Of a stretch of DNA of 64,000 nt, positions 17,335 to 24,839 are shown piece after piece. The stretch's first letter is position 1, and every line of letters starts with the position of its first letter. The notes under the pieces are model-generated. The model was not told where the DNA came from and did no database searches. It saw only the letters and a program-made list of their open reading frames with translations. Source of the stretch: Noviherbaspirillum sp. L7-7A (GTDB lineage: Bacteria > Pseudomonadota > Gammaproteobacteria > Burkholderiales > Burkholderiaceae_D); the NCBI RefSeq assembly GCF_019052805.1, contig NZ_JAHQRJ010000002.1:1-64000 (forward strand). Reading direction: 5' to 3'. The position numbers and the translations under genes were made by a program.

Positions 17335-17961
17335 ATGGCATTCGGTTCCGATTTCGGACGCATTCTGGACCAGTACAGCGATGCCTCCGTCCAGCAGTCC
17401 CCGCCGCAGCAGGTGGAACAGGACTTTGATGAAGTCAGCCGGCAGGCCGATCCCGACATGCTGGAACACGGCTTCAACCAGGCCTTCCGCTCTGACCAGA
17501 CGCCGCCATTCGGCAACATGATGGGACAGATGTTCGGGCAGGCCGATTCCGGTCAGCGTGCCGGCATGCTCAATCAGCTAATTGGCGCGCTTGGTCCGGC
17601 GGTGCTGGGGTCGCTGCTAGGCGGCCGCGGCGGCATGGGCAACATGGGCAATATGGGCAATGCCGGCGGCATGGGTGCCGGCGGCCTGGGGGGCATGGGC
17701 GGCCTTGGTAGTCTACTCGGCGGCCTTCTGGGCGGCGGCGGCATGAGCCAGGGCACAACGCCGCCGCAGATCACGCCGCAGGACGCGGAGAACCTGAGCC
17801 CGGAGGAAGTGCAGGAACTGGCAAGCCGCGCCGAGCAGGAGCATCCCGGCATCATCGACCAGATGAGCCGCTACTACGCGCAGAATCCCCAGCTGTTCAA
17901 GGCCCTGGGCGGCGCTGCGCTGGCGGTTGCACTCGGGCAGATCGCCCAGCGCCGACGCTAG
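17335..17961 (+). CDS. Gly/Met-rich hypothetical protein, 208 aa
   Basis: The N-terminal third is acidic and Gln-rich; the centre (about 88-150) is a Gly/Met repeat (GGMGNMGNMGNAGGMGAG); the C-terminal part (about 155-208) is a compact helical domain (LSPEEVQELASRAEQEHPGI) ending in a short hydrophobic helix and RRR. AGGAG precedes the ATG. The pattern resembles uncharacterised beta-proteobacterial proteins found near stress genes. The neighbour downstream (171 bases) encodes a DUF2382-type stress protein, suggesting an envelope or stress context. Confidence 0.7.
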   Translation: MAFGSDFGRILDQYSDASVQQSPPQQVEQDFDEVSRQADPDMLEHGFNQAFRSDQTPPFGNMMGQMFGQADSGQRAGMLNQLIGALGPAVLGSLLGGRGGMGNMGNMGNAGGMGAGGLGGMGGLGSLLGGLLGGGGMSQGTTPPQITPQDAENLSPEEVQELASRAEQEHPGIIDQMSRYYAQNPQLFKALGGAALAVALGQIAQRRR

Positions 17962-18132
17962 GGCGCGTTTGGCCTGACTGGCATTGCCCCGGTCCCGGCA
18001 AGTTGGTCAGGTCGAAAGCGTTCTAATGGCAGCGGCCGGCGGCGCCGGCCTTCTGCCTCCACTAACCACCTATCCCTCACGCCAAGACCATGCCGCATGC
18101 GGCGGTCGCGGCCAACGACAAAGGAGCAAGAC

Positions 18133-19353
18133 ATGGTTACCAACACCAATAACACCAGCAGCAAGCAGACCCCGCTCGTCACCGGTCTCTTCCCGGACCG
18201 CGACAGCGCCGAGCGCGCCTACCAGGAACTGTCCACACGTGGCTATGGCCGTGACGACGTCAACGTGGTGATGACCGATGAAACCCGCAAGCGTTATTTC
18301 TCCGGCGACGAGTCGGTCAAGACCGACCTGCATACGAAGGCCGCGGAAGGCGCCGGCATTGGCGCCGGCATCGGCGGCACGCTGGGCGCAATTGCCGCTG
18401 CCATCGCTGCCGTGGGCACCTCGATCGCGCTGCCTGGCCTGGGCCTGGTGATTGCCGGCCCGCTGGCGGCCGCGCTGGTCGGCGCCGGCGCCGGCGGCGC
18501 TGCGGGCGGACTGCTGGGCGCCCTGATCGGTTGGGGCATTCCGGAGGAAACCGTCAAGCATTACGAACAGGGCATCAAGAACGGTGGCATCCTGATGGGC
18601 GTCAAGCCCAAGACCGACGCCGACCGGGAGCATTTCACCAGCCGCTGGAACAGCGCACAGCCGACAGGCGTGAAGACTGCCACCACCGGCACCGCCACCG
18701 CGCGTACCGCGACCAGCGCCGAGTCGGGCACCATTCCGGTGGTCGAAGAGCACTTGGAAGTGGGCAAGCGCTCGGTGGAGACTGGCCATGTGCATGTCAC
18801 CTCGCATGTGGTGGAAACCCCGGTCAATGAAAGCGTCACGCTGCGGGAGGAGCATGCTGCTATCGAGCGCCGGCCGGTCGACCGTCCAGCGTCCGAAGCC
18901 GATCTCGCCAACTTCAAGGAAGAAACCATCGAGGTGCGCGAGACGGCCGAACAGGCAGTGGTGAGCAAGACCGCGCGGGTAGTCGAGGAAGTCGTGGTGG
19001 GCAAGACCGCCACCAGCACGACGCAGGAAATCAATGACACGGTGAGGAAGACCGTGGTCGACGTCGAGCGTGACGGCGTGACCGGTACCACAGGGAGCAC
19101 TGGTACGATGGACTTCCGCGACGACTTCAAAACCCGCTATGGCAGCACCACCGGCGCCAAATACGAGGACTATGCGCCGGCCTACCAGTATGGCTCGACG
19201 CTGGCCGGCGACCAGCGGTATGCCAACCGCTCCTGGGACGAGGTCGAGACCAGCGCCCGCAGCGACTGGCAGACCCGTTATCCGGGCAGCGACTGGGAGC
19301 GCTTCAAGGCCGCGGTGCGCCACGGCTGGGAACGTGTGAGCGGTCGCCGCTAG
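18133..19353 (+). CDS. Stress-associated YsnF/AvaK-type (DUF2382) protein with YflT-like N-terminus
   Basis: Protein of 406 residues. Residues 12-60 (VTGLFPDRDSAERAYQELST, then RGYGRDDVNVVMTDE) form the YflT/general-stress-17M-like fold. Residues 75-150 are a Gly/Ala-rich hydrophobic segment (GAGIGAGIGGTLGAIAAAIA and following) that could span the membrane twice. Residues 205-320 form the DUF2382 repeat region (PVVEEHLEVGKRSVETGHVH, VNESVTLREEHAAIERRPVD). The tail (335-406) resembles a Tyr-rich, WERFKAAVRHGWERV-containing domain seen after DUF2382 in several bacteria. Function unknown; relatives respond to dehydration or heat. AAGGAG precedes ATG 18133. Ends in a strong terminator. Confidence 0.85.
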   Translation: MVTNTNNTSSKQTPLVTGLFPDRDSAERAYQELSTRGYGRDDVNVVMTDETRKRYFSGDESVKTDLHTKAAEGAGIGAGIGGTLGAIAAAIAAVGTSIALPGLGLVIAGPLAAALVGAGAGGAAGGLLGALIGWGIPEETVKHYEQGIKNGGILMGVKPKTDADREHFTSRWNSAQPTGVKTATTGTATARTATSAESGTIPVVEEHLEVGKRSVETGHVHVTSHVVETPVNESVTLREEHAAIERRPVDRPASEADLANFKEETIEVRETAEQAVVSKTARVVEEVVVGKTATSTTQEINDTVRKTVVDVERDGVTGTTGSTGTMDFRDDFKTRYGSTTGAKYEDYAPAYQYGSTLAGDQRYANRSWDEVETSARSDWQTRYPGSDWERFKAAVRHGWERVSGRR

Positions 19354-19375
19354 GCGCTGCAAGGCAGCAAGCCAG

Positions 19376-19406
19376 AGCCTGTGCGGATCGCCGCACAGGC
19401 TTTTTT
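19376..19406 (+). terminator. Intrinsic terminator of the DUF2382 gene
   Basis: Perfect 11-base stem AGCCTGTGCGG / CCGCACAGGCT (19376-19386, 19391-19401), four-base loop, then TTTTTT. Confidence 0.9.
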
Positions 19407-19791
19407 ATGATTTATCGCGCAGCATGGTGAACCGCCGCGCGTCGATACAACGAGCGGTAGGTAGGGCGCACTACCCCGAAGGGGCATTGCACCGATGGCC
19501 GATCAGGGACGGTGGCCGAGATCGGCATCCCGTTTAACTACCCATGGCGCAACGCCCTCCGAGGATGGAACCTGCGAAACCCACGGTAGCTTGTTGAATT
19601 TGCCGTGGATCTTGCTTTGAAGGCGGGGTACGGCATGGCATTGGCGACGTATTGCCTGGATCGACCGGTTGATGGAATGCCCTTTGGAGTTTCCACCTTA
19701 CGACGGGCGAGGGCAGCGACGACTACAGCCAGGACAACGGCGGCAGCGACGACGATGGCTGCGCCGTGCCGAGTATTGTCATCACGCCCCG
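19407..19791. other. Intergenic region with repeat, downstream of rlpA
   Basis: About 385 bases between convergent genes. Holds a copy of the GGAATACCCC-type repeat (19461-19508) and a degenerate inverted partner around 19541-19570. A minus-strand hydrophobic stretch (about 19660-19770, GAAIVVAAAVVLAVVVAALA) has no start codon and was not called. Confidence 0.45.
19461..19508 (+). repeat. GGAATACCCC-type palindromic repeat, diverged copy
   Basis: GTAGGGCGCACTACCCCGAA continuing GGGGCATTGCACC and GATGGCCGATCAGG. The same ending (GGCCGATCAGG) follows the copy at 62022-62075, so the two share about 45 bases. Confidence 0.7.
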
Positions 19792-20355
19792 TCAACGTCT
19801 GCTGGCGCCTTCTCCCTGCTTGACGCTGCCATCCGGCTGCGGCACTTCGATTGGCTTGACCTCCACCGGCGCGACGCCGTCTTCCTTCATGTCCAACTTG
19901 TCCGCTACCTTCGGCGTGACATCGACGATGCGGTCCTTCACATACGGGCCGCGGTCGCGGATTTCTACTACTGCCTTCTTGCCGCTTTCCAGGTTCACGA
20001 TTTCGGCCTTGGTGCCCAACGGCAGTGTCTTGCTGGCTGCCACATTGGCATTCGGATTCATCCGCGTGCCGTCCGCCATCTTCCGGCCGTGGAACTTGCG
20101 GCCGTAATACGACGCCTTGCCGCGGCGCGCCTTGCCTGACAGGTCCAGCGCCGGCTTGCCGGTTTTTGCCGTCTTGTTTGCCTTGGTTGCCTTGGGGGAC
20201 TTGGCTGTCTTTGTCGACTTGGAGCGCGCGGCATGCCCGCCCTCGGCCTTGCCGTTGCCATGCGGCGTTGCGGCCGTTGCGGCCGTTGCGGCCGCGCCGA
20301 TGCAGAAGGCGACGAGGCATGCCGCCAGCTGGCGGCTCTTGCGTGAACTGATCAT
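19792..20355 (-). CDS. rlpA: RlpA-like septal ring lytic transglycosylase/DPBB protein
   Basis: Exported protein of 187 residues. The signal peptide spans residues 1-30 (ACLVAFCIGAAATAATAA), followed by a Lys/Thr/Ala-rich linker and a double-psi beta-barrel domain (about 78-165) with the RlpA hallmark KASYYGRKFHGRKMADGTRM and the active-site-like RDRGPYVKDRIVDVTPKVA. In RlpA the Asp in RDRGPY is catalytic and present here. There is no lipobox and no SPOR domain, so it is a short form of the family. Start chosen at ATG 20355; a TTG at 20388 would add 11 residues. The lysine-rich linker probably binds cell-wall polymers. Confidence 0.87.
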   Translation of the reverse strand: MISSRKSRQLAACLVAFCIGAAATAATAATPHGNGKAEGGHAARSKSTKTAKSPKATKANKTAKTGKPALDLSGKARRGKASYYGRKFHGRKMADGTRMNPNANVAASKTLPLGTKAEIVNLESGKKAVVEIRDRGPYVKDRIVDVTPKVADKLDMKEDGVAPVEVKPIEVPQPDGSVKQGEGASRR

Positions 20356-20548
20356 GTCCGGTCCGTTGGAGAGAGTAAAGGAGTCCAACGCGCCGCATCG
20401 GCGCGGTCAGGCTTTGTTGTTTCGATGGCAGCATGCCGGCAAAGTTCGGCTGTCATTACCGTCGTGCTTGCCGCGTATCGCATGCCGGCAGGATGGCGCG
20501 CGTAGCTGCGTTATGATGGCGCCCCCTGCATCCCCGCGAAAGCACGCC

Positions 20549-21115
20549 ATGCCCATCAAAATGAAGGAAAACTCCCTGTTCGCCATCCTGCTGCGCTCGC
20601 GCTGGTGGATCAGCTTCCTGGTGGCGGCGGCCGTCGGCCTGCTGGCGGTCGCGCTGATGCCGTCGCCCTACAAGCCGCTGGCGCTGTTTTCCGGCGCACC
20701 CTTCTTCGTGATCGGCTGCATGGCGGCCTGGCGGCAGTTCAAGGCGCCGGCGCCGGCTGCGGTGACGCGCACCCTGGAACGCGCCACCGCAATGTCGTCG
20801 CGCGACTTCCTGCAGGCGGTGGAGCAGGGCCTGTGCCGCCGTGGCTACACCGTTACGCCCTATGCCGGCCCGGGCGCCGACCTGCGCGCCGAAAAGGATG
20901 ACAAGGTGCTGCTGCTGGCCTGCCGGCGCTGGAAGGCGGCTAGGCACGGCGCCGATGCCGTGCGCGAGCTGGAGGCGGCCATGCGGGTCGCCAGCGCGGC
21001 GAGCGGCGCTTATCTCGCGCTGAACGAACTGACCGAGCAGGCGCGCCGCCTGGCGGCCGACAGCGGCATCGATGTCATCCGGGACGCGCGCCTGGCCGAG
21101 CTGCTGGGGCTTTGA
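20549..21115 (+). CDS. Membrane-anchored Mrr-like restriction-endonuclease-fold protein
   Basis: Protein of 188 residues with two N-terminal transmembrane helices (about 20-40 and 46-62) followed by a cytoplasmic domain. Its centre (DFLQAVEQGLCRRGYTVTPY, GADLRAEKDDKVLLLACRRW) matches the core of the Mrr_cat/RecB-type nuclease fold; the D and the KVLLLACRRWK position correspond to the D-x(n)-QCK active site but the glutamine is not conserved (ACRRW), so catalysis is doubtful. Such membrane Mrr-like proteins are widespread in Burkholderiales without known role. No partner methylase is adjacent. Confidence 0.72.
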   Translation: MPIKMKENSLFAILLRSRWWISFLVAAAVGLLAVALMPSPYKPLALFSGAPFFVIGCMAAWRQFKAPAPAAVTRTLERATAMSSRDFLQAVEQGLCRRGYTVTPYAGPGADLRAEKDDKVLLLACRRWKAARHGADAVRELEAAMRVASAASGAYLALNELTEQARRLAADSGIDVIRDARLAELLGL

Positions 21116-21130
21116 CCGAGCCGGCATTGC

Positions 21131-21159
21131 CGGTCATGCAATTGTCATCCCGTGGTCAT
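21131..21159 (+). promoter_or_regulatory. Pho box upstream of the first PhoX gene
   Basis: Three heptamers, CGGTCAT (21131-21137), TTGTCAT (21142-21148) and TGGTCAT (21153-21159), each separated by exactly four bases, giving the 11-base period of PhoB binding sites (consensus CTGTCAT). The PhoX start codon lies 106 bases downstream. Confidence 0.7.
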
Positions 21160-21265
21160 GCTGATGAAGCATGCAGTGATTAATCTTGCGCAAGTTCATC
21201 GCGGCCGGCACCCGCCGGACCGCGTGCGAAGCATCAATCCCATGCTCATTAACAGGAGGAACACC

Positions 21266-22786
21266 ATGACCGACAAGAACATTTCCGACAAGCGCCGCAA
21301 CCTGATCAAGGGCCTGGCTGGCGCCTCCGCGCTGCCCTTCATCGGCGCCTTCGGTGCGCTGCAGGGAAGGCAAGCTCAGGCCGCCGACGGCGTCACCGCC
21401 CTAGTGGAAAGCCCCTATGGCCCGATCGCGCCCGCCAATGACATGGCCACCGGCCTGCCGCTGCTGCAGCTGCCGCCCGGCTTCACCTATAAGAGCTATG
21501 GCTGGCGCGGCGACCTGATGAGCAATGGCCAGCCCTGCCCGGGGGGCCATGACGGCATGGGCGTGATCGCCTCCAGCAGCAGCGGCAACCGAGTGGAGGT
21601 CGTGCTGGTGCGCAATCATGAAATCGGCTTTGTCGCGCCGGAAAACGTGATCAATGCGCCTGCCGTCTATGACCGCGGCACCAACAGCGGCCTTGTCAAC
21701 AAGCCTGGCGGCGGCACCACCAATCTCGCTTTCCGCGATGGCAAATGGGTTGGCATGACGCCCAGCCTGGGCGGCACACAGGGCAACTGCGCCGGCGGCG
21801 TAACGCCCTGGGGCACCTGGCTGACCTGTGAGGAAGTCAGCTCGGACGCCACCAGCAGCGCCGGCAACATGCACGGCTACGTGTTCGAAGTGCGTGCCGA
21901 CCCATCGTCCACCTCGGCCCGGCCCATCGTCGGCATGGGCCGCTTCGGCCACGAGGCGGCGGCGGTTGATCCGGCCACCAGCATCGTCTACATGACCGAA
22001 GACAGCTCCGGCAAATCCGGTTTCTACCGCTACGTGCCGCAGGTGACGCCCGGCGCGCCCGGCACGCTGGCGCAGGGCGGCACGCTGCAGATGGCCAGGG
22101 TCAAGGGCATGCCCAACGCCAACCTGGCCACGGTGTCGGTAGACCAGCAGTACGAACTGGAATGGGTGACCATCGCCAACCCGGACCAGGCGCGCGGCAA
22201 TGTAACCGGCCTGAACGGCCAGGTGATCACCAATGCGGCCGGCCCGTTCGTGCAGGGCTGGGCGCAGGGCGCGGCGCGCATGAATCGCGGCGAAGGCATG
22301 TGGTACTTCCAGGGCAGGATCTATGTGATGGACACCAGCGGCGGTTCGGCCTCGCGCGGCACGGTATGGGAGCTCGACCTGACGCGCCAGCGCATCACCT
22401 GCATCTACAACAGCCCCGGCGCGCTGGTGGGCAACATGGGCGACAACCTGACCGTTAGCCCTGGCGGCGGCCTGCTGCTGTGCGAGGACGGTGGCGCGGA
22501 AACCGGCGACCGCTTCGGTATCGGCCAGCGCCTGATGGGCCTAACCGAAGCGGGCGATGCGTATATTTTCGCCAAGAACAACGTCAACCTGACGGCAGAG
22601 CAGGTGGCGGCGGCTGGCAAGGCCGCCAGCGCGGCCGGCGACAACCGCACCCGTGAATTCTGTGGCGCCTGTTTCGATCCGACCGGCCGATTCCTGTTCG
22701 TCAATATCCAGACGCCCGGCATCACCTTCGCCATTACCGGCCCGTGGGCCAAGGGGCCGCTGCATTCCCGCGGCAACGGCGCGTAA
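21266..22786 (+). CDS. PhoX-family phosphatase (DUF839), Tat-exported
   Basis: Secreted phosphomonoesterase-type beta-propeller, 506 residues. The N-terminus has a twin-arginine signal (DKRRNLIKGLAGASALPFIG) with cleavage near QAQAA. The PhoX metal-site segments are visible: GHDGMGV, NHE, NCAGGVTPWGTWLTCEE (the Cys that holds iron in PhoX), and GRFGHEAAAVDP. AGGAGG precedes ATG 21266. A well-formed Pho box upstream indicates induction by phosphate starvation. A terminator follows at 22936. A second, larger PhoX-family gene lies 2 kb downstream on the other strand, also with a Pho box. Confidence 0.9.
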   Translation: MTDKNISDKRRNLIKGLAGASALPFIGAFGALQGRQAQAADGVTALVESPYGPIAPANDMATGLPLLQLPPGFTYKSYGWRGDLMSNGQPCPGGHDGMGVIASSSSGNRVEVVLVRNHEIGFVAPENVINAPAVYDRGTNSGLVNKPGGGTTNLAFRDGKWVGMTPSLGGTQGNCAGGVTPWGTWLTCEEVSSDATSSAGNMHGYVFEVRADPSSTSARPIVGMGRFGHEAAAVDPATSIVYMTEDSSGKSGFYRYVPQVTPGAPGTLAQGGTLQMARVKGMPNANLATVSVDQQYELEWVTIANPDQARGNVTGLNGQVITNAAGPFVQGWAQGAARMNRGEGMWYFQGRIYVMDTSGGSASRGTVWELDLTRQRITCIYNSPGALVGNMGDNLTVSPGGGLLLCEDGGAETGDRFGIGQRLMGLTEAGDAYIFAKNNVNLTAEQVAAAGKAASAAGDNRTREFCGACFDPTGRFLFVNIQTPGITFAITGPWAKGPLHSRGNGA

Positions 22787-22935
22787 GGAAGGGCGAATGT
22801 CCCGGTGAACAAACGGGGGTGGCGAAGCCGCTGTATTGCTGTCGCCAACCCAGGCTGTTTTGCGTACGGCACTCAAGACAATCATGCCGTCATGGCATGT
22901 GGTAAAGATTGTTGTCTAGCAGAGAAAGAACCCCG

Positions 22936-22975
22936 ACGGGCACAACGCAAATACCGCGTTGCGCCCGTTGTTGTT
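22936..22975 (+). terminator. Terminator-like hairpin after PhoX gene
   Basis: ACGGGC, mismatch, CAACGC pairs with GCGTTG, mismatch, GCCCGT (22936-22948 with 22956-22968), seven-base loop, followed by TGTTGTTTATC, a moderate T-tract. Confidence 0.65.
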
Positions 22976-23199
22976 TATCAATAGCTATTTTTTCGTGATT
23001 TCTAATTTCCTGATGGTAATATTCTGAGAATTACTTACAATTCCGGAGCGGCGGTTTAGGAATGCCGTATCGACCTGATATGCGGCACTGTGGCTGCTCC
23101 ATCCGATCCGCCGTTTTCAGCCGCCATGGTTCACACGTTTGTCATTTTCTTCCGCCGTAGCTACCCGTTTCGCCAGAATGCCACCGGAGGGGTTATCCC

Positions 23200-24690
23200 A
23201 TGCTGAAACGCGTCCTGAATATCCAGCCAGCCGCGGTGACGCTTGCTCCCGTGTCTCAGGCTGACCCGGCGCCAGTCATCGGTCCGGAAACCGTACTGCG
23301 GCTGCTCTTCGAGCAATTGCGCCCATTGCTTGGAGAACTGTCCGTATTTGCGCCCCGCCTGGGTCGGGCGCTGGACCAGGCAGACTGGCCACTTGCCAGC
23401 AAGACGCTGCGGGACCTGGTGGAGATTGCAGCCGAGCTGTCCAGTCGCGCTCCAGTGCGGCGCGACGCCATTGAACTTCCGCCGCCATCCTCCGCCGGCG
23501 AATGGCAGGCGGCCGCCGCTATGCTGCTCGAGCGCGGCATGCCGTCACTGCTGGCCGCCGACGGCGCGCTAGTGCAGCGCGCCCGGACTGCCGCAGGGCA
23601 GGTTAAAAGCGCAAGTGGGCCGCAACAGACCGAAGGCGCGCTGCAGCAGATGGCCAGCTTGGTGGACGACTGCGCTGGACATGGCCAGTTGGCACAGCAA
23701 AAGCAGGGCCTGTTGCTGGACCTTTTACGCCACCTGAGCGCCAACATGGCAGGGCTGGCTGAGCAGCAATCCTGGGCGCACGGCCAGGCGGCCGCGGTGC
23801 AGGCGCTGCTGGACAACCCGCTGAGCGTGGACATGCTGCAGGCGGCGATCGCCAATCTGCAGGATGTCGCCGCCCGCCAGTCGAGGATCAAGGAAAGCCG
23901 CGATCAGGCCCGCGATTCGGTCGAGCGCATGCTGCAGAGCTTCATTGCCAGCCTCGATACCGTGGCCGACAGCACTAGTCAGTACCATGCCCGCATCAGC
24001 GCCTATTCCAGCGAACTGGCGGAAGTGCGCGACGCCGACCAGCTTCGTCCCATCCTGGCCGCGGTGCAACGTGAAACCGCGACGCTGGAAAACCATGCCC
24101 GCACCGTCAGCGCACAGGCCGGCGCGGCGCGCTCGGAACTGCTCGACGCGCAGAAGCGCATCCAGGCGCTGGAAGCCAAGCTGGAGGAAATGAGCGAACT
24201 GGCGCGCGAGGATGCGCTGACCCAGAGCCTGAACCGGCGCGGCATGATGGAAGCGCTGGGCCGCGAAATGCAGCGGGCCCGCCGCTACCAGACGCCGCTG
24301 TGCGTGTCCCTGCTCGACATCGACAACTTCAAGAAGTTGAACGATAAGCTCGGTCACCAGGCTGGCGACAATGCCCTGGTGCACCTGGTCCGGGTGATTC
24401 GTACCACGCTGCGGCAGATGGATGTGATCGCGCGTTTCGGCGGCGAGGAATTCATGCTGCTTCTGCCCAACACCACGCTGCCCGATGCAGTGCAGGCAGT
24501 AACCCGCATCCAGCGTGAACTGACCAAGTCCATCTTCATGTACGAGCATCAGAAGGTGCTGGTGACCTTCAGCGCCGGCGCAGCGCTGGTGGGCATCGAT
24601 GAAGGCCAGGACCAGCTCATCCAGCGGGTCGACGCCGCGCTGTACCAGGCCAAGCGCGAAGGCAAGAACCGGGTAGTGGCGGCCGGCTGA
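23200..24690 (+). CDS. GGDEF diguanylate cyclase with helical N-terminal region
   Basis: Cytoplasmic protein of 496 residues that should make cyclic di-GMP. The C-terminal GGDEF domain (about 340-495) starts DALTQSLNRRGMMEALGREM, has the FGGEEF active site, the LDIDNFKKLNDKLGHQAGD metal segment, and no I-site RxxD directly before the motif (DVIARFGGEE). The N-terminal 335 residues are all-helical with several coiled-coil stretches (for example SELAEVRDADQL and AQKRIQALEAKLEEMSELAR); no known sensory domain is recognisable. GGAGG lies before the ATG. Confidence 0.9.
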   Translation: MLKRVLNIQPAAVTLAPVSQADPAPVIGPETVLRLLFEQLRPLLGELSVFAPRLGRALDQADWPLASKTLRDLVEIAAELSSRAPVRRDAIELPPPSSAGEWQAAAAMLLERGMPSLLAADGALVQRARTAAGQVKSASGPQQTEGALQQMASLVDDCAGHGQLAQQKQGLLLDLLRHLSANMAGLAEQQSWAHGQAAAVQALLDNPLSVDMLQAAIANLQDVAARQSRIKESRDQARDSVERMLQSFIASLDTVADSTSQYHARISAYSSELAEVRDADQLRPILAAVQRETATLENHARTVSAQAGAARSELLDAQKRIQALEAKLEEMSELAREDALTQSLNRRGMMEALGREMQRARRYQTPLCVSLLDIDNFKKLNDKLGHQAGDNALVHLVRVIRTTLRQMDVIARFGGEEFMLLLPNTTLPDAVQAVTRIQRELTKSIFMYEHQKVLVTFSAGAALVGIDEGQDQLIQRVDAALYQAKREGKNRVVAAG

Positions 24691-24839
24691 CTGGCCGCGA
24701 CGCAAGCCGTCAGCGGCTTGTGGCCTGCCGCCTGCCGCTTTGCCGCATCTGCCCGGCTTCGTGAAAAAAGCGGCGGCATGACAGCAAGCGGGGATTGCCC
24801 CATTTCCGTCATGCCGCCGCAGGTACTGCAGTTGTCGGC

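Noticed and set aside
18070-19362. A 430-residue minus-strand frame opposite the DUF2382 gene.
   Set aside because: Shadow frame: the plus strand has a ribosome site, recognised domains and a terminator.
19660-19770. Hydrophobic stretch on the minus strand (GAAIVVAAAVVLAVVVAALA) suggesting a small membrane protein.
   Set aside because: No start codon or ribosome site precedes it, and the frame runs unbroken through the rlpA shadow, so it is probably chance.
20549-21115. Restriction enzyme of a restriction-modification system.
   Set aside because: The protein has two membrane helices, the active-site glutamine is not conserved and no methylase is adjacent; only fold similarity to Mrr is claimed.
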